Of a DNA stretch of 47,404 nt, positions 38,539 through 47,404 are shown piece by piece. This DNA is from Mesorhizobium norvegicum (GTDB taxonomy: Bacteria; Pseudomonadota; Alphaproteobacteria; Rhizobiales; Rhizobiaceae): positions 1 to 47,404 of the forward strand of contig NZ_SMYZ01000011.1 in assembly GCF_004919685.1 (NCBI RefSeq). Direction: 5' to 3'. Below the pieces are notes generated by a model. The model was not told the DNA's origin and searched no databases. It saw only the letters and a program-made list of their open reading frames with translations. The translations under genes were made by a program, and so were the position numbers. Position 1 is the stretch's first letter. The number at the start of each line of letters is the position of its first letter.

Positions 38539-41500
38539 GCAAGCATCCGTCACCCGAAAACATGCGCGATGCGAAACCTGGCTCGCAGGTTGTTGACGAT
38601 GCGCCGCCGAAAAAGCGGGCGCGGGCGAAAATCGCACCGCCTGGAGAACACGACGTTTCACTGCGTGATCTTTACAATGCGAATGTCGGCAAGGTGTCGG
38701 ACAAATGGTCAATCTATCTCAGCGCATATGACCGAATTTTTTCAGAATATCGGAACAAGCCGGTTCGAATTCTGGAAATTGGAGTACAGAACGGCGGTTC
38801 GCTGGAAATCTGGCGGCGATATTTTGCCAACGCGGAGCTTGTTCTCGGCTGTGATATCAATTTAGCCTGCGGTAATTTGATTTTCGACGATGAGAAGATC
38901 ACCGTTGTCGTCGGTGATGCCAATACGGATGAGGTTGAACGAAGTATTGCTGCAAGATCCGATAAATTCGATATTATAATTGACGACGGATCACATAGTT
39001 CATCGGATATAATACGGTCATTCGCTCGTTATTTCCCTCATCTTTCCGAAGGGGGGGTATACATAGCCGAGGATTTACATTGCAGCTACTGGCGGGAATT
39101 TGACGGGGGGCTCTACGATCCTCTCTCCTCCATGTCATTCTTCAAGCGCCTGCTCGACGTGGTCAACCATGAGCATTGGGGACTGGACCGTCCTCGATCC
39201 GATGCTTTGGTCACTTTTGCCAATGAGTATGAGATCGCATTCGAGGAAGCTTCTCTCGCGTCGGTCCATTCCATTGAGTTTTTGAATTCGCTCTGCGTTG
39301 TGACGAAGCGATCGACCCAGGAAAATGTCCTGGGACCTCGCAGCGTGCACGGCAAGGTTGCGCTCGCTGAGGAGAGCGTGGTTCCCCTCGACGGCACCGA
39401 GAGCAAAGCGGCCGATCAAACCGGAAACCCATGGTCGTTGAAGTCGATGACGATGGAAGAGGAGATTCCAACCAACAGAGAGCTGATAAAACTCCATGGA
39501 ATGCGCATCGAGGCCTTCTCCAGCGAGATAATCGAAATACGCGAGCAAGTCCGGGCCAACGAGGACGAGATCGTCCGGACAAGGGCACAGGTTATCGCGA
39601 AAGACGAAGAGATTGTGCGGATAAGGACGCAGTTTGCCGCTGGAGCCGAAGAGGTCGCGCGGACACGTGCACAGGCCATCGCGATGGGCCAAGAGATCCA
39701 GGCCTTGCAAGAAGAACTTTCGATAGCACACACGGCGAAGAGCGCGCTGCTTGCGGACCGCGAGAATGCGCGCTCTGAGGAAACCCGGCTGCATCGTGTT
39801 CTCGATGACGTTTACGCCAGCACTTCCTGGCGACTGACCGGACCTTTGCGCGGCACCAGGAACCGCGTCCGCGCCATCGGCAAAACGCCCATGACCGCTC
39901 GCCGCCTGTTGGCTCGCGGCGCTTACGCTTGCTGGCACAATCTGCCGCTGCCTATCGACGTCAAGCGAAAGATGAAGAGAGCGGTGTTTTCGACTTTCCC
40001 TTCGCTGTTTGGCGTTACGAATGCCTACCGCGCCTGGAGAAACTTGGAGGCGCCCGACGCGCCCGTTGGCGACAACGAGATGGTCTTGCGCGGGGCGCTG
40101 ATCAGTTCCGGTCCGATCTTTGCGCCCGAACCGGTCTATGTGCCGCTTCTCGAGGCGCCGCCGCTGCTCCAGAAGCCGGTGCGCGTCATCGCGTTCTACC
40201 TGCCGCAATTCCACACGATCCCTGAAAATGATGAATGGTGGGGGCAGGGCTTCACCGAATGGACCAATGTAAGGCCCGCCAAGCCGCAATTTGTCGGTCA
40301 CCATCAGCCGCATGTGCCGGATGCACTCGGCTACTACGACTTGCGCGATACCGCCGTGCAGCACCGCCAGATCGAACTGGCAAGGCTCTATGGCGTGGAA
40401 GGCTTCTGCTTCTATTTTTATTGGTTCGCGGGCAAGCGGCTCTTGGAAACGCCGCTCGAGAACTGGCTCGAGGACAAGAGCCTCGACATGCCGTTCTGCG
40501 TCTGCTGGGCCAACGAGAACTGGTCGCGCCGTTGGGACGGGATGGACCAGGAGATACTCATCGCCCAGGGCCATTCCCCCCAGGACGATCTCGCCTTCAT
40601 CGCCGAGGTCGCGCCTTATCTTCGCGACCCTCGCTACATCCGCGTCGACGGCAAGCCGCTGCTGCTCGTCTATCGCCCAAGCCTGTTGCCGGCGGCAGCC
40701 GAGACAGCGCGGCGCTGGCGGACCTGGTGCCGGGAGAACGGTATTGGCGAGATTTTCCTAGCCTACACCCAATCCTTCGAAACTGTGCCGCCCGACCGCT
40801 ACGGGTTCGATGCCGCTGTGGAATTTCCGCCCAACAATTCCGCGCCGCCAAATGTCACGCATACAGTGACGCCGCTGCACGAGGATTTTGTCACGACCGT
40901 CTATGACTGGTCGGTTTTTCCGCAACGTAGCGAGACCTATCCACCCCGCAAATACAAGCTCTTCCGTTCGGTTTGCCCTGGCTGGGACAATACGGCACGC
41001 CGCAAGCGCGGCGGCACCGTTTTCATCAACAATACCCCTGCGCTCTACCGCAGATGGCTGGACAACGCGATCGAAGACACTCTGGCCCATGTCAGCGAGC
41101 CATCCGAGCGGCTGGTTTTCGTCAATGCCTGGAACGAGTGGGCGGAAGGCGCCCATCTGGAGCCCGATAGCGCAAACGGCCACGCCTACCTGCAAGCGAC
41201 CCGCGACGCTTTGGAGGCGGCCAACAGGAAATGCAAATCCCGGATCGTAGTCGTTTCCCACGACGCCCATCCGCATGGGGCGCAACTGCTGGCGCTGAAT
41301 TTGACCAAGGGATTCAAGCAGCTTGGTTTTGAGCCCGATCTCATTGTGCTGGGTGACGGGCCGCTGCTTGGCCGTTTCGCCCGCGCCGCGACCGTGCACA
41401 GGATCAACTTGCCTGAGCAAGGCGATGCCGACGTGTTGAAACGCTTGGCCGCCATCAGAAACAACGGCGCCGAAGTGGCCGTCGTGAACACCACCGTATC

Positions 41501-43214
41501 CGGCAAGCTCGTCCCGCTTTTGAAGCGGGCGGGGTTCCGCACCGTTTGCCTCGTCCACGAACTGCCCGGAATATTGGCGTCCTATGGTCTTGCTGACGCA
41601 GCCGCAGCCATTGTTGAGAGCGCTGACACGGTCGTTTTCCCAGCCGAGATCGTCAAAGCCGGATTCGAAGAGTTTGTTGGCCAACCGGTCAGCCAGTCGG
41701 TAGTCAGGCCGCAAGGACTCTATCTGCGTACGCCCTACCAAGCCGATGATCGCCAACGGGTCCGCGAGGTGGTCCGCGCGAAATTGCAGCTCTCGACCAA
41801 CGCCAGCATCATCCTGTGCGCGGGCTATGCCGATCATCGCAAGGGCCTCGATCTTTTCGTTGATGCTTGCCTCAAGGTTATGGCATCCAGGCCGGATGCG
41901 GTTGCAGTCTGGGTCGGCCATGTCGATACTGTCTTTCACGCCAAGCAAATGCGACGGGTGAAGGAAGCGGGACTGGAGGGTTGCTTCGTCTTTGTCGGAT
42001 TGGTGGAAAATCCGCAGGAATACTATTTCGCCGCGGATATCTACGCCTTGACCTCGCGTGAGGATCCGTTCCCCTCGGTGGTGCTTGAGGCGCTGGATGC
42101 CACAGTGCCGGTCGTTGCCTTCGAAGGCGCTGGCGGCTTCCAGGATCTGCTGAAGCGTGATTGCGGAATCCTTGTGCCAGCCTTCGACACCGATGAGATG
42201 GCCAAGGCTATCACCAATTTGCTCGACAATCCGGGCGAAGCCCGGCGTCTCGCCGGCGTCGGCCGCGATATTGTCCGCCAGGAATTCAGCTTCAACCATT
42301 ATCTGCATGACTTGCTGATTTACGCCGAAAGGCCGTCGCCGCGGGTGTCGGTCATCGTGCCGAACTACAACTACGCCCGATACCTGGGCGCGCGCCTGAG
42401 CTCGATCGTCGATCAGACGACAAGGCCCTACGAGTTGATCGTGCTTGACGATGCTTCGACCGACGAAAGTGTCGAAGTCATTGAGCAGTTTCTGGCCGGT
42501 TGCGACATCCCGTGCAGGTTGGTCGTGAACGCCGAAAATTCGGGCTCGGTATTCCGCCAGTGGATGCGTGGGGTCGAAATGGCGAGCGGCGATTATGTAT
42601 GGATCGCGGAAGCAGACGACCTTGCTGATCCCGGATTTCTGGCCGAGCTTTTGCCCGCCTTCGAGAGCAAGGAAGTGGTGATGAGCTATTGCCAGTCGCG
42701 CCAGATAGACGGCACCGGCCGCGTTCTGTCCGAGCACTATCTCGACTATGTGGCCGATATCGACCGGTCCCGTTGGACGAAGCCCTACATCGTGGACGGC
42801 CGCCAGGAAATCGCCGAGGCGCTCTACCTCAAGAACACCATTCCAAACGTCAGTGGCGTTTTGTTTCGAAGGGAGGCGCTGCGTGAGACACTCAGCCGGA
42901 GTCTCGACGAAATCGCATCCTACCGGAATGCGGGCGACTGGGTCACCTATCTGCGATTGCTGGAGAAAGGTGGCATCGCGTTTCATCCTCGCGCGCTCAA
43001 TTCGCACCGCCGGCACCAATCAAGCGTCACGATAGGGAATTTCGACGCCAGGCATCTGCAGGAGATCGCGCGGGTGCAATCCGAAACGATCGCCCGTTTC
43101 GACCTGGGAGTGGCGGCCCGAGCTTCGGCAAGCGCATATGCCCAACGCCTCTACGAGCAGTTCGGCCTCGCGACGGGCGACAAGCCACGCTTCGAGAGGA
43201 ATAGTCCTCGGTGA
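38535..43214 (+). CDS. Five-part glycan assembly protein: methyltransferase, coiled coil, WbsX, GT4, GT2
   Basis: This 1559-residue protein reads through without a break. Residues about 58-245 are a class I methyltransferase of CmcI-like type (RILEIGVQNGGSLEIW, IIIDDGSH). Residues about 305-420 are a coiled coil with 14-residue repeats, followed by STSWRLTGPLR near 430, a motif seen before WbsX domains. Residues 548-880 are WbsX/GH99-like (VIAFYLPQFHTIPENDEWWG, NAWNEWAEGAHLEPD). Residues 900-1262 are a GT4 domain (SREDPFPSVVLEALD). Residues 1268-1510 are a GT2 domain (VSVIVPNYNY, EADD). It probably adds and methylates several sugars, using dTDP-rhamnose from the preceding genes (inference). 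The start ATG at 38535 overlaps the rfbD stop. Confidence 0.92.
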   Translation: MSKHPSPENMRDAKPGSQVVDDAPPKKRARAKIAPPGEHDVSLRDLYNANVGKVSDKWSIYLSAYDRIFSEYRNKPVRILEIGVQNGGSLEIWRRYFANAELVLGCDINLACGNLIFDDEKITVVVGDANTDEVERSIAARSDKFDIIIDDGSHSSSDIIRSFARYFPHLSEGGVYIAEDLHCSYWREFDGGLYDPLSSMSFFKRLLDVVNHEHWGLDRPRSDALVTFANEYEIAFEEASLASVHSIEFLNSLCVVTKRSTQENVLGPRSVHGKVALAEESVVPLDGTESKAADQTGNPWSLKSMTMEEEIPTNRELIKLHGMRIEAFSSEIIEIREQVRANEDEIVRTRAQVIAKDEEIVRIRTQFAAGAEEVARTRAQAIAMGQEIQALQEELSIAHTAKSALLADRENARSEETRLHRVLDDVYASTSWRLTGPLRGTRNRVRAIGKTPMTARRLLARGAYACWHNLPLPIDVKRKMKRAVFSTFPSLFGVTNAYRAWRNLEAPDAPVGDNEMVLRGALISSGPIFAPEPVYVPLLEAPPLLQKPVRVIAFYLPQFHTIPENDEWWGQGFTEWTNVRPAKPQFVGHHQPHVPDALGYYDLRDTAVQHRQIELARLYGVEGFCFYFYWFAGKRLLETPLENWLEDKSLDMPFCVCWANENWSRRWDGMDQEILIAQGHSPQDDLAFIAEVAPYLRDPRYIRVDGKPLLLVYRPSLLPAAAETARRWRTWCRENGIGEIFLAYTQSFETVPPDRYGFDAAVEFPPNNSAPPNVTHTVTPLHEDFVTTVYDWSVFPQRSETYPPRKYKLFRSVCPGWDNTARRKRGGTVFINNTPALYRRWLDNAIEDTLAHVSEPSERLVFVNAWNEWAEGAHLEPDSANGHAYLQATRDALEAANRKCKSRIVVVSHDAHPHGAQLLALNLTKGFKQLGFEPDLIVLGDGPLLGRFARAATVHRINLPEQGDADVLKRLAAIRNNGAEVAVVNTTVSGKLVPLLKRAGFRTVCLVHELPGILASYGLADAAAAIVESADTVVFPAEIVKAGFEEFVGQPVSQSVVRPQGLYLRTPYQADDRQRVREVVRAKLQLSTNASIILCAGYADHRKGLDLFVDACLKVMASRPDAVAVWVGHVDTVFHAKQMRRVKEAGLEGCFVFVGLVENPQEYYFAADIYALTSREDPFPSVVLEALDATVPVVAFEGAGGFQDLLKRDCGILVPAFDTDEMAKAITNLLDNPGEARRLAGVGRDIVRQEFSFNHYLHDLLIYAERPSPRVSVIVPNYNYARYLGARLSSIVDQTTRPYELIVLDDASTDESVEVIEQFLAGCDIPCRLVVNAENSGSVFRQWMRGVEMASGDYVWIAEADDLADPGFLAELLPAFESKEVVMSYCQSRQIDGTGRVLSEHYLDYVADIDRSRWTKPYIVDGRQEIAEALYLKNTIPNVSGVLFRREALRETLSRSLDEIASYRNAGDWVTYLRLLEKGGIAFHPRALNSHRRHQSSVTIGNFDARHLQEIARVQSETIARFDLGVAARASASAYAQRLYEQFGLATGDKPRFERNSPR
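39525..39692 (+). repeat. Four tandem 42-base units encoding coiled-coil repeats
   Basis: Units at 39525-39566, 39567-39608, 39609-39650 and 39651-39692 each encode 14 residues: EIIEIREQVRANED, EIVRTRAQVIAKDE, EIVRIRTQFAAGAE, EVARTRAQAIAMGQ. Two heptads per unit give a regular coiled coil. The unit number may vary between strains. Confidence 0.75.
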
Positions 43215-43398
43215 TAGGGCTGAGGGTTGCGGTGCCTTTCGACTCGTTCTCCGGCCCGCGACGTTAGAGCCGGTGTCGCTCGCATATATCGCTGGCGGCG
43301 GAACCAAAATCCAACCGTGCGAACTCGCGACAGCGAGCCAAGGCTGGCCTAACGCCAGGGGCTTCCTGTATTGGCCGGAACACCTAAGAGAAGCCGCG

Positions 43399-44343
43399 TT
43401 ACGGATTGTCTGCCGAGCGCTGGAACATGCGGGCAGCCCTCTGTGCAAACGATTTGACCGCTCTTGCGAACTTGGCGCTGACCTTTACGCCTGTGGTGTA
43501 TGGCGCGCCACGCGCCGGTCGGGGCTCAAGAAGGAACGTCTCTTGGAAGCCGGGGCGAAAATGCGGGCGATAGTGGGGCAATGTCTGACGCATCTGCTTT
43601 ATACAAATCGCGACGTTTTCTGGCGTCAGTGGATATTCTCCCGGCTCGCCTTTGATGGTCCGCAGAGTTTCGACAATGGCGCGGTGTTGATCAGCGGAAG
43701 GATTGGCAGTGTTCAAAAGCCGGAGCGCTTCGACCAGTGGATATGGCAGTGATTCATTGCCGCCAGCCAGGCTGTAGTCGAAGCCATCGCCTGAGACGCC
43801 GATCGTAGCGAGAAAATCGGAAAAGATTGAACCGCCTACCCACTGGGCGCGATCGTACGGGGCCAGCGTGAGATTGGGTACTTTCAGCCAACGCCGGAGG
43901 ATATCGATCTGAGATGGGTCGTAGGCGAACGGCCTTTCATTTAAGGGCCGCGTCCAGTGCCTGTCGTAGTGTCTGACCACCTCGTTAAAGGCCGAAATGA
44001 TGATATCGCTGGGATGGCGGATGTAGGCAATTGTGCGAACGTCGTGGCCCTCGAGCAACGACAGAAACAGATCAAGATCGATGTTGTGGTCACACAGCAT
44101 TTCCGAGCTTATCAGTAGCGTCCGTTCCCCTGCCTCCTCCAGCGTCTTTGCAAGTCGGTCGGGACCGTGGTCCTCTGAATCGGGCAGGAACGCTGCAACC
44201 AACGGATTGTGGTTCGGCCAGGCGGTGCTGGTCGGTTTGTAAAAGACACCACGGTCCGAGAGCAGTGCGGCGTTCCGGTGCAGAAACCACTGCAACGCAC
44301 TCGTCCCCGTCTTGTGGACGCCGATATGGAGAATGACCCGCAT
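43399..44343 (-). CDS. Sulfotransferase-like protein
   Basis: This 314-residue protein has the PAPS-binding 5' loop HIGVHKTGTSALQWFL at residues 5-20 and a 3'-phosphate segment YIRHPSDIIISAFNE near residues 108-122, the two marks of the sulfotransferase fold. It would add sulfate from PAPS to a sugar hydroxyl of the polysaccharide or of LPS. No PAPS-forming cysDNC genes are in the window. It runs opposite to the main locus and is convergent with the mega-enzyme gene, with 184 bases between. The C-terminal 40 residues are basic. A methyltransferase lies 43 bases upstream on the same strand, so the two may be co-transcribed. Confidence 0.85.
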   Translation of the reverse strand: MRVILHIGVHKTGTSALQWFLHRNAALLSDRGVFYKPTSTAWPNHNPLVAAFLPDSEDHGPDRLAKTLEEAGERTLLISSEMLCDHNIDLDLFLSLLEGHDVRTIAYIRHPSDIIISAFNEVVRHYDRHWTRPLNERPFAYDPSQIDILRRWLKVPNLTLAPYDRAQWVGGSIFSDFLATIGVSGDGFDYSLAGGNESLPYPLVEALRLLNTANPSADQHRAIVETLRTIKGEPGEYPLTPENVAICIKQMRQTLPHYRPHFRPGFQETFLLEPRPARGAPYTTGVKVSAKFARAVKSFAQRAARMFQRSADNP

Positions 44344-44386
44344 GGCTCGGTAAACCGCGATTCCATCATCGCGGCAACCCCATTCA

Positions 44387-45340
44387 CTAAAAATCCGGCT
44401 GCATCAGCACCGACACTTGGAACGGGTCGAGTACCGATCGATCATGTCCTACGATTTTCCAACCGTCTCCACCCAAAAAATCTATCTCGCAAGAGATGTC
44501 GCCGTATGTTTCACCTTCGACGCCACCATGAGGAAGATAGGCAAATCCATTAAGGCGGTGGTTCGACTGCATTTTCGCGGCGATGGAAGTCTTTCGCATT
44601 CCATCGATGAACGGCCAGAATTCGATAGGCCGAATGGTGGCCACGAACAAACCGCCAGGCTTAATGTGTTTACGAACTGCAGCGAGGCAGACCTTCGCGG
44701 TTGAAGGCGCAAGATGTGTGAAGACCGAGAAGGCGAAGATCAAATCGAATTTTTGATCATCGACTGGTAGATCAGAAGGCATCCGCTCCGATAGAGCGAA
44801 CTTACCAGGCAATCTTGCCTCTCGACACAGATTGAGAGACTTGTCCCAGGCGTCAACACCCCATATGCGCGATGGATCGCTGTAGTAATACATCATGCGC
44901 AAGATACGCCCGTAACCACACCCGAAGTCGAGGATATCAGCGCCTGCCAGCGGCTTTTTTGCATGCCGGGTAAAGTTGTTTTCGAGTTGGCGGGCAAACG
45001 ATACTGTCTGCCGATACAGGTCGAGGCCAGATGCTCCGGTCCAGGTCTGCTGCACGTCGTCGCTGGCCATGGCGGGCAGGAGGCGTGACAAACCGGGATA
45101 GTCCTTGTTCGGCAAGGAAATCATAAAGAGGCCGAAGTCGTCCAGGCTCATTTGGCGCAGGAAAACGAGCGCCTCCTCTGTGGTGCATCCATCAGCAGCT
45201 GCACGTTCCGCAGCTTTCAAGTGTGGGAGGGTTATGGAAAACATGTGAATATTCTTGCTCTTTCTGCCAGTCTCTGAGGTCGCGTTGCCACGCAGCACGC
45301 GTCGGATTGCAGTCAATCGATCAATAACCAAACGAATCAC
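44387..45340 (-). CDS. SAM-dependent methyltransferase
   Basis: This protein of up to 317 residues has class I methyltransferase motifs: ILDFGCGYGRILRMM near residue 136, WGVDAWDKSLNLC, FDLIFAFSVFTHLAPSTAKVCL and HIKPGGLFVATIRP. The N-terminal 100 residues are helical and of unknown role. The target may be a sugar of the same polysaccharide that the downstream sulfotransferase modifies (inference). The start is GTG at 45340; ATG at 45244 is the main alternative and would remove a basic N-terminal stretch. The gene is AT-richer than the rhamnose genes. It is divergent from the acyltransferase, with 375 bases between starts. Confidence 0.87.
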   Translation of the reverse strand: MIRLVIDRLTAIRRVLRGNATSETGRKSKNIHMFSITLPHLKAAERAAADGCTTEEALVFLRQMSLDDFGLFMISLPNKDYPGLSRLLPAMASDDVQQTWTGASGLDLYRQTVSFARQLENNFTRHAKKPLAGADILDFGCGYGRILRMMYYYSDPSRIWGVDAWDKSLNLCREARLPGKFALSERMPSDLPVDDQKFDLIFAFSVFTHLAPSTAKVCLAAVRKHIKPGGLFVATIRPIEFWPFIDGMRKTSIAAKMQSNHRLNGFAYLPHGGVEGETYGDISCEIDFLGGDGWKIVGHDRSVLDPFQVSVLMQPDF

Positions 45341-45715
45341 GATAGAATATTAGGCCGTCGGCCAAACAGTTCACAGTTTCAAAACCTGGACTAATCCACT
45401 CAATCGGCTGTCACCCTGTTTTAAAACCCGACACTGCGCCGCCAACTTGCCACGGTTGACATTGCCAGCGTACATTTAGGGCGACGGTTTTCAAGTCCTG
45501 ACGATCCCAATCCCTATATTTCTGCTCGCATCCCCGTTCCGAGCGGTGAGCAGGCACGTCTTCGCAGCGCGCGCTCAGAAACGCCGCCCATTCCAGCCGA
45601 TTTTGTCAGCGACGGCTATTGGCCAGAGTAAAAATAGGCCAAGTGTGTGGGCACTTATTGACAGGAGACAAAGCACGCCGGTATTGCAAAAAACGGGTAA
45701 CCCAGCGAGATACAA
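45341..45715. other. Divergent intergenic region, no gene seen
   Basis: This 375-base segment lies between the divergent methyltransferase and acyltransferase genes. It is AT-richer than average and probably contains two promoters, but no convincing -35/-10 pair was found. An in-frame TAA at 45698-45700 limits the acyltransferase start to TTG 45716. The open frame from 45619 is a shadow. Confidence 0.5.
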
Positions 45716-47404
45716 TTGAAGCAAATAGTTCGGGCCGAAATCGAAGGGCTGCGCGCGGTAGCGGTCCTACCGGTGATCTTGTTTCATTTCGGTGTCAGCT
45801 GGCTGCCAGGCGGATTTCTAGGCGTCGACGTCTTCTTCGTCATTTCCGGTTTTCTGATCACCAGGAACATCCTGCGAGACCAGGAAAGCGGGCGCTTTTC
45901 ATACCGCCAATTCTATGAGCGCCGTTTTCTTCGGCTGTTTCCCGCCTTGGCCACGACTATCCTTTTGACGGTTGCGATCAGTTTCCTGTGCCTGCCTCCG
46001 GACGAAGTTCTCGATCTTGCTCAGTCCTCATTTGCCGCGGTCTTCGCAGTCTCCAACATCTACTTTTGGAGCAAGGTCGGGTATTTCGATATAGCTGCCC
46101 ATCTTAAGCCTCTTCTGCATACGTGGTCCCTTGGGGTCGAGGAGCAATTCTATCTGGTCTGGCCGGTAACGCTGGTCACCGCATTGCGGTTTGTCGGGGT
46201 GAAAGGCGCTGCTTGGATCGTTTGTGTTCTCGGGGTTACGGCACTGATATCCTCGCAGGTCGCGCTCGGGATTAGCCCGAGCACTGCATTCTACTGGATG
46301 CCGTTTCGAATTTTCGAGTTTGCGTTCGGGATTCTGATCGCGATTCCGTGGCACGCCAAGCGGCTGTCGGGACCATTGGCAAACATGGTTGGTTGGTTCG
46401 GTTTCGTGTCTGTCATAGGGTCGATGCTGATCTTGCGAGACTCAACACCAATGCCGTCTGTGTGGTCTCTCTTCGCCTGCGCTGGCGCAGCTGCGGTCAT
46501 CTATGTCGGAAACGTCAAATCGGTTGCACCGGTACTGTCGAACAGGGTTATGTCCTTCATAGGGCAGATATCCTACAGCCTCTATCTAGTTCATTGGCCC
46601 ATCGCTGTTTTCATGCCTCTGGATACCTGGCTCGACAAGTTGATAGCGCTTGCCGTCTGCTTTGCCGCGGCAATTGCACAATTCTACTGCGTTGAACGCC
46701 CACTACGGAGGAGCGGCCGATCGATCGAACTGACAAGAGCTCCAGTGGCGGCTGGCATCGCAGTCTCGATAATAGGTGCCACGTTTCTAACCTCAGGCTA
46801 TGCTCTTTACAGCGACGGCTTGAGGTTCAGGCTTCCCGAGGAATTTAGCGACATCCAATCTGCGGTCGCTATGTGGACAGAGCGTGGCCCGACTACTCGA
46901 GTAGGCACATGTTTTATCCTCCCCTCCCAAACGTTCGGAGACTTTGACAAAAAGGAATGCACCAGCCTTGAACCGGGCTCGAAGAACGTCCTGGTTGTCG
47001 GCGATAGCATTGCGGCCGATAATTATTCTGTGCTCAAACAGGCTTATCCAAATGTCCATTTTTTGGAAGCAACGTCTGGATCGTGCTCCCCAACCGACAT
47101 CCCCAAGACCGATGCGAATTGCGCTAACCTATTGCGGTTCGTTTTCGACGATCTTGTTCCCAAGGGAGGGTTGGAGGCAGTGGTGCTATCGGCGGCGTGG
47201 CAGCCGCACGACTTTAACGACGGCCTTCAAAAATCGCTTGATGTGCTCGCTGGAAAGGTTGGACGGGTAATTCTGCTGGGCGCGCCAGTCCGATTTTCGA
47301 AGTCTGCCCCTGACCTCATATTCGAGTCACGAGCCATCACAATCGCGGACGCCGAAAAATTTGCGTATTCCCATCGCCTTTTCCTAGAGCGGGATGATTT
47401 GAGG
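45716..47404 (+). CDS. Acyltransferase-3 with C-terminal SGNH domain (partial)
   Basis: The frame stays open for 563 codons to the window edge, so the C-terminus is missing. The N-terminal two thirds are the OafA/acyltransferase-3 membrane domain: EIEGLRAVAVLPVILFHFG with the catalytic-type His, FLGVDVFFVISGFLIT, YERRFLRLFPAL, LLHTWSLGVEEQFYLVWP, and SYSLYLVHWP. The distal part begins an SGNH hydrolase-like domain with NVLVVGDSIAADN near residue 424. Such proteins acetylate or acylate polysaccharide sugars from the periplasmic side. The start is TTG at 45716, the first possible codon after the in-frame stop at 45698; its ribosome site (GCGAGA) is weak. Confidence 0.9.
   Translation, partial: MKQIVRAEIEGLRAVAVLPVILFHFGVSWLPGGFLGVDVFFVISGFLITRNILRDQESGRFSYRQFYERRFLRLFPALATTILLTVAISFLCLPPDEVLDLAQSSFAAVFAVSNIYFWSKVGYFDIAAHLKPLLHTWSLGVEEQFYLVWPVTLVTALRFVGVKGAAWIVCVLGVTALISSQVALGISPSTAFYWMPFRIFEFAFGILIAIPWHAKRLSGPLANMVGWFGFVSVIGSMLILRDSTPMPSVWSLFACAGAAAVIYVGNVKSVAPVLSNRVMSFIGQISYSLYLVHWPIAVFMPLDTWLDKLIALAVCFAAAIAQFYCVERPLRRSGRSIELTRAPVAAGIAVSIIGATFLTSGYALYSDGLRFRLPEEFSDIQSAVAMWTERGPTTRVGTCFILPSQTFGDFDKKECTSLEPGSKNVLVVGDSIAADNYSVLKQAYPNVHFLEATSGSCSPTDIPKTDANCANLLRFVFDDLVPKGGLEAVVLSAAWQPHDFNDGLQKSLDVLAGKVGRVILLGAPVRFSKSAPDLIFESRAITIADAEKFAYSHRLFLERDDLR

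Noticed and set aside
40758..43019. 753-codon open frame on the minus strand
   Set aside because: It is antisense to the WbsX/GT4/GT2 part of the mega-enzyme; no recognisable domain.
43138..43752. 204-codon plus-strand frame after the mega-enzyme
   Set aside because: It overlaps the end of the mega-enzyme and the sulfotransferase on the opposite strand, which has clear PAPS motifs.
45716..47404. Suspected frameshift in the acyltransferase
   Set aside because: Codon-by-codon reading from 45716 through conserved motifs to the SGNH block keeps one frame; the gene is simply cut by the window edge.

Overview
The window looks like a chromosomal segment of an alphaproteobacterium of the order Rhizobiales, most likely Mesorhizobium or a close relative. 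This is inferred from the protein types, the GC-rich codon use, the rhizobial-type exopolysaccharide genes and a GTTC-N7-GTTC LexA-type site. No rRNA, CRISPR array, transposase or integrase was found. One tRNA, tRNA-Gln(TTG), is present.

Left part (1-5300): two small secreted proteins of unknown function, then on the minus strand a one-piece fusion of a family-25 glycosyltransferase to an O-antigen ligase/polymerase-type membrane domain. An AT-richer stretch with a four-helix membrane protein follows and ends at tRNA-Gln. The last 17 bases of that tRNA are repeated exactly at 4379-4395, as expected for an old site-specific insertion.

Middle part (5400-16350): mostly core or housekeeping genes. 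They are a VOC-family protein with a LexA-like box, pyruvate phosphate dikinase, a family-9 (heptosyltransferase-type) glycosyltransferase, a NodB-fold deacetylase, a DUF427 protein, a small unknown protein, an acyl-CoA synthetase, a DUF1499 membrane protein, a metallo-beta-lactamase-fold hydrolase and the biotin transporter BioY with a clear terminator. A string of four hairpins lies between the convergent deacetylase and DUF427 genes.

Right part (16480-47404, running off the window): a large Wzx/Wzy-type exopolysaccharide locus. It holds an initiating polyprenyl-phosphate sugar-phosphate transferase and a pair of UDP-sugar enzymes (6-dehydrogenase and 4-epimerase). It continues with a GT2, a Wzx-type flippase, two methyltransferases and two GT4 enzymes. 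A regulatory-looking AT-rich gap with phased repeats comes next, then two tandem FecR-like secreted paralogues. The export machinery follows: CpsB-type PHP phosphatase, Wza-type lipoprotein, Wzc/GumC-type co-polymerase and tyrosine kinase, a TPR-like anchored protein and a Wzy-type polymerase. The dTDP-rhamnose operon rfbA-rfbC-rfbB-rfbD comes next. The locus then has a 1559-residue multidomain protein (methyltransferase, coiled coil, WbsX/GH99-like, GT4, GT2), a sulfotransferase, a methyltransferase and an acyltransferase-3/SGNH protein cut by the window edge.

Reading of the system (inference): repeat units containing uronic or N-acetyl-uronic acid and rhamnose are built on a lipid carrier, flipped by Wzx, polymerised by Wzy and exported through Wza/Wzc under Tyr phosphorylation reversed by the CpsB-type phosphatase. 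They are then decorated by methyl, sulfate and acyl groups. The least explained parts are the paired FecR-like proteins with a shared C-terminal tail, the five-part mega-enzyme and the GT25-ligase fusion.
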